DNA of 64,000 nt, taken from the NCBI RefSeq assembly GCF_016745255.1, contig NZ_JADOEQ010000015.1, positions 62,001-126,000 of the forward strand, read 5' to 3'. The notes below the pieces were generated by a model. It was not told the DNA's origin and ran no database searches. It saw only the letters and a list, made by a program, of their open reading frames with translations. The translations under genes and the position numbers were made by a program. The DNA comes from Enterococcus sp. BWR-S5 (GTDB lineage: Bacteria; Bacillota; Bacilli; Lactobacillales; Enterococcaceae). This document shows positions 25,739 through 33,730 of this stretch, one piece after another; the stretch's first letter is position 1; each line of letters starts with the position of its first letter.

Positions 25739-27207
25739 AAAAACATATATCCGGACGTCTGATTCGTCTTTTTTCTATTCTGCTGGTGACAATGACCATT
25801 ATCATCGGGTTGTTGTTCAGTGTAATCTTCTCGAAACAGACGGAGGATCTGCATGTGGAGGAGATGACGCATCGAGGACAAGTTATTCAAGAGACATTGA
25901 CCGATTATTTTACGACGGATACAAGTAGTACAAGGCAGCGCTCAGCGGGGAACCACAACGGAATGATGGGGTATGGTGCTTACTTGAATTTTATCAATCA
26001 AATTGCCGGTGACAGCATTTGGGTTGTTGATCAAGAACAGAATACACTCTTGAACGGGCATCACAATTCTACAACAGCCAATACGACTATGCCGAAAACT
26101 GCTGAAAAGCTGATAAAGGAAGTCTATCGAACGAAGCAAGGGGCGATAGAAAAAGAAGGCAGCTTACTTCAACTGAATGCGGTGACGAATGTACTGCCAA
26201 TCCTTGTTAACGGAGAAGTGGCCGGCGCCATCGTTATGTATTCCGAGGTTGCGGCAATCCATCAGAATCAAGCAAATGGCTATCTGATTCTGATGATTAG
26301 CCTGGTTATTGCGTTACTTGTCAGTATTTTGGTTTCAGTTAGACTGGCAAAGGGATTTACTGCGCCAATCAAAGCGATGGAAGTCTATACAAACGCACTG
26401 ATTGCAGAAGAATACCCTGCAGCACTAGCTATTAATACTGAGGATGAGCTTAACGAGTTGGCAGATCGCTTGTCGATTTTGAGTGAACGCCTTGAACGAG
26501 CGGAGAAGGCACGAAGAAATAAGGAGCAGAGTGAAAAAGAATTTCTATCTCAAATTTCCCACGAGCTGCGGACACCAGTTATGGTCATGAAAAGTTCTTT
26601 GGAGGCACTGACGGATGGACTAGTCGATTCTCCGGAGGAACAAAGAAATTATCATGAGCACTTGTTGAAGGAAGCTGATTACTTGGAGCGATTGGTGAAT
26701 GATTTGCTGGAGTTGAGTCGGTTGCAGTCTGTTGGATTTTCTTTAACTATGGAGAAGGTAGATCCGCTAATCGTTATTGAGGATGCAGTCCGTTCTTATC
26801 GATTGAACTTTGCTGAAAAACAACAGGAATTTGTATTCCATAATCAATTAACTTCACCCGTTTATATTAAAGGAGACCAGGGGCGTTTAACGCAGCTGCT
26901 GAAGAATCTTTTGGAAAATGCGTATAAATATAGTGAACGTAAGGCAACGATTGAACTTTTTTTGGCTGTTACAGCAGATCAGCTCCATATTCAATTGCGT
27001 AATCCAAATAATCACTCCGCAGCATTGGATCAAAAAGAGCTGTTTCAGGCCTTTCATCGAGGGGATGCGACGACCAAAGAAGATGGCACTGGTTTAGGTT
27101 TGGCCATTTGCCAACAGATTGTTCAGCGTCATTCAGGAACCATTGCATTTAAAGAAGATTCGCAGAAACGAGTAGTTGTAGATATTTACTTTCCGATAAA
27201 ACAGTAG
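25735..27207 (+). CDS. Sensor histidine kinase
   Basis: 490 aa, overlaps the response regulator gene by four bases. Two transmembrane helices (~10-33 and ~182-204) enclose a ~150-residue extracellular sensor with several His residues (GNHNGMMGY, LNGHHNSTT). HAMP linker ~205-258, HisKA with His276 in SQISHELRTPV, and HATPase with LLKNLLENAYKYS and DGTGLGLAICQQI. The G1 region is divergent (RNPNNHSAALD), as in some VanS-like kinases. The His/Met-containing sensor together with the Cys/His-rich downstream protein suggests a metal or envelope signal, which is speculative. Confidence 0.95.
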   Translation: MKKHISGRLIRLFSILLVTMTIIIGLLFSVIFSKQTEDLHVEEMTHRGQVIQETLTDYFTTDTSSTRQRSAGNHNGMMGYGAYLNFINQIAGDSIWVVDQEQNTLLNGHHNSTTANTTMPKTAEKLIKEVYRTKQGAIEKEGSLLQLNAVTNVLPILVNGEVAGAIVMYSEVAAIHQNQANGYLILMISLVIALLVSILVSVRLAKGFTAPIKAMEVYTNALIAEEYPAALAINTEDELNELADRLSILSERLERAEKARRNKEQSEKEFLSQISHELRTPVMVMKSSLEALTDGLVDSPEEQRNYHEHLLKEADYLERLVNDLLELSRLQSVGFSLTMEKVDPLIVIEDAVRSYRLNFAEKQQEFVFHNQLTSPVYIKGDQGRLTQLLKNLLENAYKYSERKATIELFLAVTADQLHIQLRNPNNHSAALDQKELFQAFHRGDATTKEDGTGLGLAICQQIVQRHSGTIAFKEDSQKRVVVDIYFPIKQ

Positions 27208-27220
27208 AAAAAAATTTTTT

Positions 27221-27259
27221 ACAGGCTGCCACAGTTTTGCCATATTTTCCTTTTATACT
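27221..27259 (+). promoter_or_regulatory. Candidate response-regulator operator and promoter
   Basis: ACAGGCTGCC (27221-27230) is directly followed by ACAGTTTTGCC (27231-27241): a tandem repeat ACAG-N3/4-GCC with 10-11 base period, as OmpR-family regulators use. It covers the -35 position of a -10 box TATACT (27254-27259), which has no good -35 of its own. That layout suits an activated promoter. Confidence 0.5.
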
Positions 27260-27288
27260 GAAAGTGAAGAGGAAAGTGAGGTGAGAAA

Positions 27289-27894
27289 ATGAAAAAAGTT
27301 ATGGGTATACTACTTACTGTATTGACTGTTGGAGTATTGGGACTTAACTTGGGAAGCATGACAGCAGACAGCAGAACTTCAGATGTGAAAGCAGGAATGG
27401 TTGTTACATCAACAGGCTATTGTTCTGGCGTTCAAATGACAAGGCTGAGCAAGAAAACAACCGATTTGGTTAACCAATTGAAAAAGAAACAGGCTGAGAA
27501 GAAGGTGCTTGAAACCAAAAATCAGACACAACCTGTTCAGACAACACCGGTTGTACAAGAACAACCGGCACAAGAAGAACTACCTGTCGTAGACGTGACG
27601 GTTGATGAAGTACCTGCAACAACGGAACCTACTCAGTCAGCTGTATGTGATGGTCGCTTCCACACGAATGGTATTTGCGATGGCTCATGCGTTGGAAATG
27701 GCATGGGTTACGGCCATCATACCGGTAGCGGAGCAGGTATCTGTGATGGTACCGGGCATAATAATGGTGTTTGTGACGGAAGCTGTATTTATTCCAGCAC
27801 ACAGGGCACCGGTCAGGCAAATGACCAAGGAACAGGGGGTTACGGCCATTCATCGACTCATGGAAATGGTCATGGCGGCGGACACAGAAGATAA
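27289..27894 (+). CDS. Secreted Cys/Gly/His-rich protein
   Basis: 201 aa, AAGTGAGGTGAG upstream. Signal peptide ~1-25, a Lys/Gln linker and a Pro/Gln/Val/Thr-rich stretch (~80-118). The C-terminal region has four C-D-G motifs (AVCDG, GICDGSC, GICDG, GVCDGSC) and eight His residues, ending GHSSTHGNGHGGGHRR. Seven Cys in total, one near residue 44 (GYCSG). The C-D-G repeats form two similar units. Such composition suggests metal binding outside the cell. It lies 81 bases after the kinase gene, behind a probable regulator site. No family recognised. Confidence 0.75.
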   Translation: MKKVMGILLTVLTVGVLGLNLGSMTADSRTSDVKAGMVVTSTGYCSGVQMTRLSKKTTDLVNQLKKKQAEKKVLETKNQTQPVQTTPVVQEQPAQEELPVVDVTVDEVPATTEPTQSAVCDGRFHTNGICDGSCVGNGMGYGHHTGSGAGICDGTGHNNGVCDGSCIYSSTQGTGQANDQGTGGYGHSSTHGNGHGGGHRR

Positions 27895-27972
27895 CAAAGA
27901 GGATGGCAGAAGAGGGTAGCTTCAAGCGCCAAGTAGGTACTTCTCGTCATCTGCTCTGTTTACAAAGTCAGC

Positions 27973-28014
27973 AATCCCAGTGATTCTAAGTAATAAGCAG
28001 GAATTTACGAAAAG
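27973..28014 (+). repeat. Short intergenic repeat, copy A
   Basis: Begins AATCCCAGTGATTCTAAG and continues ~42 bases. The same pattern recurs at 58238 and 60883, always downstream of a plus-strand gene. Read on the minus strand all three encode a similar string around I-T-G. Confidence 0.45.
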
Positions 28015-28098
28015 TGCATCTACGGTTCTCGCTAAACTACGATTTTCCATGCACACAAACACAGCTTTACAAATTTTTGTTAACCAAGTAGATATTTG

Positions 28099-28134
28099 AT
28101 AAGAGCGGAGCACTACGCAGTGCTCCGCTCTTAT
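28099..28134. terminator. Perfect 16-bp palindromic hairpin
   Basis: ATAAGAGCGGAGCACT (28099-28114), loop ACGC, AGTGCTCCGCTCTTAT (28119-28134). It lies between the convergent ends of the secreted-protein gene and the metal ATPase. There is no T-run on either side, so it may be a weak bidirectional terminator or an mRNA stability element. Confidence 0.5.
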
Positions 28135-28144
28135 AGCATTATTA

Positions 28145-28277
28145 AGGTTCTGTGAAAGCCAAATCTTCACTAATATCCTCTGCAAACCTAGGGAATGTCT
28201 CTTCAGCATGTAAGACATGTCGCGGGTTTTTACAGACAGAAATAGCCTCCATCACGATTAATGCCAGTGTTTCATCA
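28145..28277 (-). pseudogene. Possible remnant of a protein-coding gene
   Basis: On the minus strand a ~44-codon frame without a start reads WIYDETLALIVMEAISVC, then KNPRHVLHAEETFPRFAED, ending in TAA. An in-frame stop lies just upstream. The sequence looks like real protein rather than random translation, so it may be the tail of a decayed gene. Family not recognised. The rest of the 466-base gap 27895-28360 holds a short repeat and a hairpin. Confidence 0.3.
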
Positions 28278-28360
28278 TATATCCATGTTTAGATACGAAG
28301 AGAGTTTGGAACTTTATTTTTGTCCCAAACTCTCAATGTAATTATAGTAAGCTTCGTCGC

Positions 28361-30292
28361 TTATTTATCTGTTGGCAACAGCATACGTAAGCCGTTTAGG
28401 ATGACAATCAAGGTACTGCCTTCGTGGGCAATGACCCCAATGGCTATATCCATTTTTCCAAATAGATTTAGTATGACCAGTAAGGCAACGATGAACATAG
28501 AGAAGGCGATGTTCTGCCAAACAATCTTGTTTAAGCGTTTGGATACCTTGTGGGCATAGCTGAATTTTTTTAGGTCATTTTTCATTAGCACAGCATCTGC
28601 AACATCAATTGCAATGTCGGTACCATCACCCATGGCAAAGCCAATATCCGCAGCAACCAGAGCCGGAGCATCATTGACACCATCGCCAAGCATGGCAGTC
28701 ATGCCATATTTCTTTTGCTGTTCCTGAACAATCAGTGATTTGTTTTCAGGAAGAACGTTTCCGGCAACTTCATCAATGCCTAATATATTAGCGACTGCTT
28801 GTCCTGTCGCTGCTGCATCACCAGTAATCATTGTTGTATGAATATTTTGCTGTTTCAGGTAACTGATGACTTGCTTCGCTTCAGGATTTGGAACATCCAT
28901 CATAGCGATAAGTCCAACGACTGCATCATCTTCACCGAAATAGATTACGGTTTTTCCTTCACTCGCATACTGCTCCTTTTTTCTATGAATGATTGGCGGT
29001 ACTTGTTTGAAAAGATCGGGTTTTCCGATTTGGTATACGTGACCGGCAACCATGGCAGATAAGCCTTTTCCGATTTCGTTCGTTACATCCAGTTCCAAAC
29101 TATTTCTTGCAGGGAATTTTTCCAGTATCGCGTTTGCTAAAGGATGATTAGCAGTTGTTTCCATGGCAGAAAGTATGGTTAGCCATTCTTTTTCCGTTTC
29201 TTTATTTTCAGTTTGGAAGTAGTAGTCTGTGACCTTTGGCTTTCCTTCTGTCAATGTGCCGGTTTTATCGAAAGCTACGGCTTTGATATCAGCTAAATTG
29301 GAAAGGAAGGCACCACCCTTGAAGAGAACACCGCGTTTGGCAAGGTTTGAGATGCCTGACAATGTAGCGGGCACAGCACTGGCGGCCAACGCACAAGGAG
29401 AGGCTGAAATCAGCAATACCATACCGCGATAGAAGCTAATCTGCCAGCTCCAACCAAGTAGAAACGGCGCAATTAGAATGAACAAGGGAACAATAATCAA
29501 TACAGCTGTCACATATGTTGGTTCGATTTGTTTAATCTTTGTTGCAGTTTTAGATAGATTGGATTGTGATTGCTCTACAAGCTGAATAATTTTAGCAAAA
29601 ACAGTATCCTTGCTGTCCTTTGTCACTTCCATAGTGAATGAACTGCTGCCGTTGATGGTACTCCCAAATACGACATCACCTGTTGTTTTTTCCTTTGGTA
29701 TACTTTCACCGTTGATAGAAGATTCATCAATCACAGCGGTTCCCTTCAGAATTGTGCCATCTGTCGGAATTTGGTCGCCATTCAATACTTGCAATGTATC
29801 GCCAATTTGTAAGGAAGAAACAGGGACGAGCTTGGTTGTTCCATCCTCCTGCAATAAACGAGCTTCAGTTGGATTCATCTTCAATAGGTTTGTAATTTCA
29901 CGTTTACTTTTTCCTTCAGCATAATCTTCAAGGAAGTGCGCACCGGCAAAAATAAGAATCAGCAGGGCACCTTCATCGAAATCACCGATAATTGAAGCAC
30001 CCAGAGCAGCCAAGGTCATTAAAATGTGGACGTTGGGTGTAAACTTCTTTTTTTCTATCGTATCTGTAAAGGTTTCACCAAAGCCTTCAAGGATAACGTG
30101 ATGACCAGCTGCCAGCATAGAGCCGATATAGAGAATTGTTTGCAGCAAGCTATCCTCAGGCACAAAGAATGCGCTGAAATACAATAAAACCCCTGTGAAA
30201 AATAGAATGACCGGCATTTTACCATGACTGTGTTCATGAGAGCAGCCTGTGTGGTCATGATTGTGAATGTTTTCTTCGTGTGTATGTTCCAT
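28361..30292 (-). CDS. P1B-type metal-transporting ATPase (P1B-4-like, SPC motif)
   Basis: 643 aa, GAAAGAAGG upstream. The N-terminus is a short His-rich stretch (HTHEENIHNHDHTGCSHEHSHG) without a CxxC metal-binding domain. Then come six or more membrane helices, the actuator loop with NGESIP, the ion motif SASPCALAA, DKTGTLTEG with the phosphorylated Asp, TGD and GDGVNDAPAL. The last helices contain AHEGSTLIVILNGLR. SPC plus HEGS/T is the pattern of P1B-4 pumps (CoaT, PfeT/FrvA, CtpD), which export Co2+ or Fe2+; Zn or Cd cannot be excluded. Convergent with the secreted Cys/His-rich protein gene. Controlled by a strong promoter with palindromic sites. Confidence 0.9.
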   Translation of the reverse strand: MEHTHEENIHNHDHTGCSHEHSHGKMPVILFFTGVLLYFSAFFVPEDSLLQTILYIGSMLAAGHHVILEGFGETFTDTIEKKKFTPNVHILMTLAALGASIIGDFDEGALLILIFAGAHFLEDYAEGKSKREITNLLKMNPTEARLLQEDGTTKLVPVSSLQIGDTLQVLNGDQIPTDGTILKGTAVIDESSINGESIPKEKTTGDVVFGSTINGSSSFTMEVTKDSKDTVFAKIIQLVEQSQSNLSKTATKIKQIEPTYVTAVLIIVPLFILIAPFLLGWSWQISFYRGMVLLISASPCALAASAVPATLSGISNLAKRGVLFKGGAFLSNLADIKAVAFDKTGTLTEGKPKVTDYYFQTENKETEKEWLTILSAMETTANHPLANAILEKFPARNSLELDVTNEIGKGLSAMVAGHVYQIGKPDLFKQVPPIIHRKKEQYASEGKTVIYFGEDDAVVGLIAMMDVPNPEAKQVISYLKQQNIHTTMITGDAAATGQAVANILGIDEVAGNVLPENKSLIVQEQQKKYGMTAMLGDGVNDAPALVAADIGFAMGDGTDIAIDVADAVLMKNDLKKFSYAHKVSKRLNKIVWQNIAFSMFIVALLVILNLFGKMDIAIGVIAHEGSTLIVILNGLRMLLPTDK

Positions 30293-30434
30293 TTTTGTCT
30301 ACCTTCTTTCGTTATCTATACGCGTCTCACAAAAACAAGAAGTGAATAAGTTCTGTTAACGATTCAATTGCTCATTGCTGTATTTTTTCCATGTGTTAGT
30401 AGAGTCATCGTATAAATAGGAATTATTTTGATTT

Positions 30435-30496
30435 ACATATGAATGGTTGTTCATGTTTGTGTCTTTATTATATATGAATATACGTTCATGTGTCAA
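30435..30496 (-). promoter_or_regulatory. Promoter of the metal ATPase with two ArsR-like operators
   Basis: On the minus strand TTGACA (30491-30496), 18-base spacer and TATAAT (30467-30472). A palindrome with ATGAA and TTCAT arms (30471-30492) fills the spacer, and a second similar one (30435-30456) lies just after the expected start of transcription. The sites resemble ArsR/SmtB operators such as those of CzrA. No ArsR-type gene is in the window. The rest of the 502-base gap 30293-30794 is AT-rich and without genes. Confidence 0.65.
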
Positions 30497-30739
30497 GGGC
30501 AGAGAATAAATTAATTAATTATATGATTTATGCTGTGATAGATGAATCAAAGAACGTATCGTATATAGAAGGAAATCGCGAATGACCGAACGAAAAGAGT
30601 GTCATTACTATATCATCATTTTCTCTATTCAGATCGGAATAGGTAGTTTTGTTGGATGCTCTCTATTTTTGTAAGTAAAAAAACATGGGAACCATAAAGA
30701 ATTTTTATTCTTATTGAAAATTTTTTTATGTTAGGAATA

Positions 30740-30768
30740 TTGACATAAAGTTATTTTTATAATAATCT
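30740..30768 (+). promoter_or_regulatory. Probable promoter of the amidohydrolase operon
   Basis: TTGACA (30740-30745), a 17-base spacer and TAATCT (30763-30768), 27 bases before the ATG at 30795. Confidence 0.5.
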
Positions 30769-30794
30769 GGAAAAAATGAGAAGGAGATTAGAAT

Positions 30795-31985
30795 ATGGAA
30801 AAGTTATATGATGAAGCAAAGGATTTACAGGGTGAGCTAGTTGAGATGAGAAGAACTTTGCACCGGTCCCCGGAGATTGGCTTAAGCTTACCTAAGACAA
30901 CTGCTCTTGTGAAAGAAAAGCTTGAAAGCTTGGGATTAGAGCCTAAGCTCGTGGGAGAATCAGGATTGTCTGTAACGATTGGCAAATCCGGTAAATGCTT
31001 TTTAATTCGTGGAGATATGGATGCGTTACCAATTAAAGAAGAAGCAGAGGTTGCTTTTAAATCAGAAAATGAGAACATGCACGCTTGTGGTCATGATTTT
31101 CATACGGCAATGCTGTATGGCGCAGCAAAATTACTAAAGGAACATGAAGATGAATTAGCAGGAACCGTGAAACTAATGTTCCAACCAGGTGAGGAAATCT
31201 TACAAGGGGCAAAAGTCATGGTTGAAGAAGGAATTTTGGAAAATCCTAAAGTGGATGCGGCAGCAATGATTCACGTCTTCCCGGGATTGCCTCTAAAAAG
31301 CGGGACAGTTTTAGTACCAGAAGCAGGTCCCTTTGCTTCGACATCTGACTGGTTTGAAATAAAGATACAAGGAAAAGGCGGTCATGCGGCCATGCCTGAA
31401 TTGAGCATCAATCCGTTGACTGTGATGAGTCACATTCATTTGGCACTACATGCATTGGAAGCTCGGGAAATTTCAATGTACGACAGTGCAGTCATTTCAA
31501 CTACTATCATGGAAGGTGGGGTTGTAGACAATGCGATTCCGGATACAGCATATATGAGGGGAACGATTCGTACCTTTGACGATAAGGTTCGGAAGTTTAT
31601 TTTCAAGCGAATTCCTGAAATCGCTGAGGGGATTGCTCAAAGCTTTGGCGCAACTGTTGAAGCAAAAATCATCGAAGGATGTCCGACTGTAGAGGTTGAT
31701 GGTACTGTTTCGGCGGATATCAGAGAAGCGTTGGAAAAGGTCTTTCCGGGAGATATCACTTCTCCGGATATTGTCGGGATGAACAAGCTTGGCGGTTCTG
31801 AGGATTTCTCTTATGTGACTCAGGAAGTGCCGTCAACAATGCTGTTGCTGTCTTCAGGACATAGCGCTGAAGGCTATCCTTACTTTGTTCACCATCCAAA
31901 AGTGGTTTTTGACGAGGATGTGCTGTCTAAAGGTGCAGCGGTTTACGCAATTTCTGCCATGGAATGGTTGAAGAAAAATCAGTAA
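30795..31985 (+). CDS. M20-family amidohydrolase/carboxypeptidase
   Basis: 396 aa, AGAAGGAG upstream. Typical of the M20D group (IAA-amino acid hydrolase, hippurate hydrolase, AbgA/B-like): RRTLHRSPEIGL, LIRGDMDALPI, MHACGHDFHTAML with metal-binding residues, FQPGEEILQGAKVM, KGGHAAMPEL in the dimerisation domain and a final HHPKVVFDED with the last ligand His. It removes acyl groups from amino-acid conjugates or cleaves small peptides in the cytoplasm. The two membrane-protein genes that follow presumably import its substrate. The exact substrate is unknown. Confidence 0.9.
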   Translation: MEKLYDEAKDLQGELVEMRRTLHRSPEIGLSLPKTTALVKEKLESLGLEPKLVGESGLSVTIGKSGKCFLIRGDMDALPIKEEAEVAFKSENENMHACGHDFHTAMLYGAAKLLKEHEDELAGTVKLMFQPGEEILQGAKVMVEEGILENPKVDAAAMIHVFPGLPLKSGTVLVPEAGPFASTSDWFEIKIQGKGGHAAMPELSINPLTVMSHIHLALHALEAREISMYDSAVISTTIMEGGVVDNAIPDTAYMRGTIRTFDDKVRKFIFKRIPEIAEGIAQSFGATVEAKIIEGCPTVEVDGTVSADIREALEKVFPGDITSPDIVGMNKLGGSEDFSYVTQEVPSTMLLLSSGHSAEGYPYFVHHPKVVFDEDVLSKGAAVYAISAMEWLKKNQ

Positions 31986-32102
31986 TCGGAACGTTAGTTT
32001 ATCGTCAAAAGTATCAGCTGAAAATTTCTCTGGTGCTATAACTTTTCAGCAGCTTCAAAAGAAGACATGCTGAAGAAGCTTGAAAAATGAAGGGAGAATA
32101 TA

Positions 32103-32813
32103 ATGGAGTTTTTGAAAGTGGCAAATGGGGTGCCGATGTTAGTTATTTGTACATTGATTATTGTACTGGTGTTGTTTCAACCGATTATTATGAGCGTCAT
32201 GGCGCGTAAACGTGCGGTAGAAATCGGGTTAACGGATGAAGAAATCAAGAAAGCAGTAAAAAGTACAGCGATTTTTTCCTTTATTCCGTCGATTCCTGCA
32301 ATTGTCGGTTATTTGGTATTGATTCCTGCGCTGGGAAAATATATTCCTTGGATGCGTTTGAGTGTGGTAGGTTCTGTTGCATATGAAGGAATGGTCGCAG
32401 ATCAGGCTGCCACAGCATTTGGCTATGATTTGACGAAAGGGGATTTCCCAATCGATGTTTTCCTGGCAATTTTCTTTATCATGAATATCGGTATTATTGG
32501 TGGAAATCTATTTAATATCTTCTTTCTGAAAAGCTATGATTCCGGCGTGAAAAAAATAATGAGCCGAAATGCCGCTCTGGTTCCAATTATTACGGGAGCT
32601 GTGTTTGTTACCTTATATGGTGTATTTTCAGCAAGATATATCACGAATATTGAGAATCCTGTTTCCTTAATTACGTTTTTGGGCGCAGCGGGTATCGCGT
32701 TGGCTGTCAATGGCGCGGCGAAGAAGCATCCTAAGCTGAAAGAGCATGCATTTTCTATCAGTTTGATTGCCGGTATGATCATTGCGTGTGTCGCAAGTCC
32801 GTTTTTTAGTTAA
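32103..32813 (+). CDS. DUF5058-like membrane transport protein, first subunit
   Basis: 236 aa, AAGGGAGAA upstream. Five or six hydrophobic helices, with a short cytoplasmic segment early on (ARKRAVEIGLTDEEIKKAVKS). This early motif and the order after an M20 peptidase fit DUF5058 proteins, which I recall as putative transport subunits. It is followed by a second membrane protein of equal size six bases after its stop codon. Probably half of a permease that brings an acylated amino acid or peptide to the M20 enzyme; inferred from context. Confidence 0.65.
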   Translation: MEFLKVANGVPMLVICTLIIVLVLFQPIIMSVMARKRAVEIGLTDEEIKKAVKSTAIFSFIPSIPAIVGYLVLIPALGKYIPWMRLSVVGSVAYEGMVADQAATAFGYDLTKGDFPIDVFLAIFFIMNIGIIGGNLFNIFFLKSYDSGVKKIMSRNAALVPIITGAVFVTLYGVFSARYITNIENPVSLITFLGAAGIALAVNGAAKKHPKLKEHAFSISLIAGMIIACVASPFFS

Positions 32814-32827
32814 GGAGGATGGGAAAA

Positions 32828-33508
32828 ATGGAGAATTTTACGAACAGAATTCATAGAGTTGGACGAATTACCGTGTTTTTCTGTCTGACAGCATTTGTTT
32901 TATCAGCAGTTGTGTTATCTTGGATTTATGGAACGGCTTTGGACTTTCCGGTAATCTTTAAAAATGCTTGGCCGATTATTCTGACCTTTACGATTGCAGG
33001 CTTTAGCGAGAATTTATCCTATGCACCAATTATTGGGCCGGGTGCACTATACATTTCTTGTATTACCGGTAATTTATCGAATATCAAAGTACCGGCAGCC
33101 ATCAATGGTCAAAAGCTGTTGGACCTTGAGCCGGGGAGTGAAAAATCAGATGTTCTTTCAATTATTATTGTTTCCGTCTGTACAATTGTTACCACGGTTT
33201 TAATGTTCTTCGGTATGTTGTTCTTAGCACCGTTAATTGAGCCGGTCTATAATAATCCGATTATAAAACCTGCCTTCGATAATTTGCTGCCGGCGCTGTT
33301 CGGTGCGCTAATTGCGCCTCAAATTATGAGTAATATTAAAGTTAATCTGCCAATCTTTTTGGTACCGTCCGTATTGTTTCTACTGACTGATCCAGTATTT
33401 TTCCAAAACAACCAAGGGTTCATCTTATTAGGCTGTGCATTAATCGCTATTGCATACAGCTACTTAATGATGCCGAAAACGGATGATACGTTAGAGGTGG
33501 AAGAATAG
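32828..33508 (+). CDS. Membrane transport protein, second subunit
   Basis: 226 aa. The ATG at 32828 is nine bases after AAGGAGG; an ATG at 32819 is too close to that site. Six hydrophobic helices, a conserved-looking FTIAGFSENLSYAPIIGPGA segment, and an acidic C-terminus (TDDTLEVEE). Paired with the preceding gene as a probable two-subunit permease. No named family with certainty. A terminator follows. Confidence 0.65.
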   Translation: MENFTNRIHRVGRITVFFCLTAFVLSAVVLSWIYGTALDFPVIFKNAWPIILTFTIAGFSENLSYAPIIGPGALYISCITGNLSNIKVPAAINGQKLLDLEPGSEKSDVLSIIIVSVCTIVTTVLMFFGMLFLAPLIEPVYNNPIIKPAFDNLLPALFGALIAPQIMSNIKVNLPIFLVPSVLFLLTDPVFFQNNQGFILLGCALIAIAYSYLMMPKTDDTLEVEE

Positions 33509-33532
33509 AATAAATCAGTATTAGTGTGTGCA

Positions 33533-33560
33533 GCGAATCGTTTAGCGATTCGCTTTTTTT
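33533..33560 (+). terminator. Rho-independent terminator
   Basis: GCGAATCG (33533-33540), loop TTTAG, CGATTCGC (33546-33553), then seven T. Confidence 0.9.
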
Positions 33561-33730
33561 AATCGGCGAGAAAATATAGTTGTTTTCTACTTATTTTAGA
33601 AGCAATAACAGATTAAATGTGTTGTTTATGTTACTATAGTTCTTTTATAGTTATTTTGTTAGATGGTTTGACCTCCTTATGTCTCTTAATGTAAAATGAA
33701 TGGTGTTGCAATTATCAGAATTTATTAAAA

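Noticed and set aside
27922-28218. Minus-strand frame of 98 codons
   Set aside because: It crosses the perfect hairpin at 28099 and a short repeat; a different frame nearby looks more like a gene remnant.
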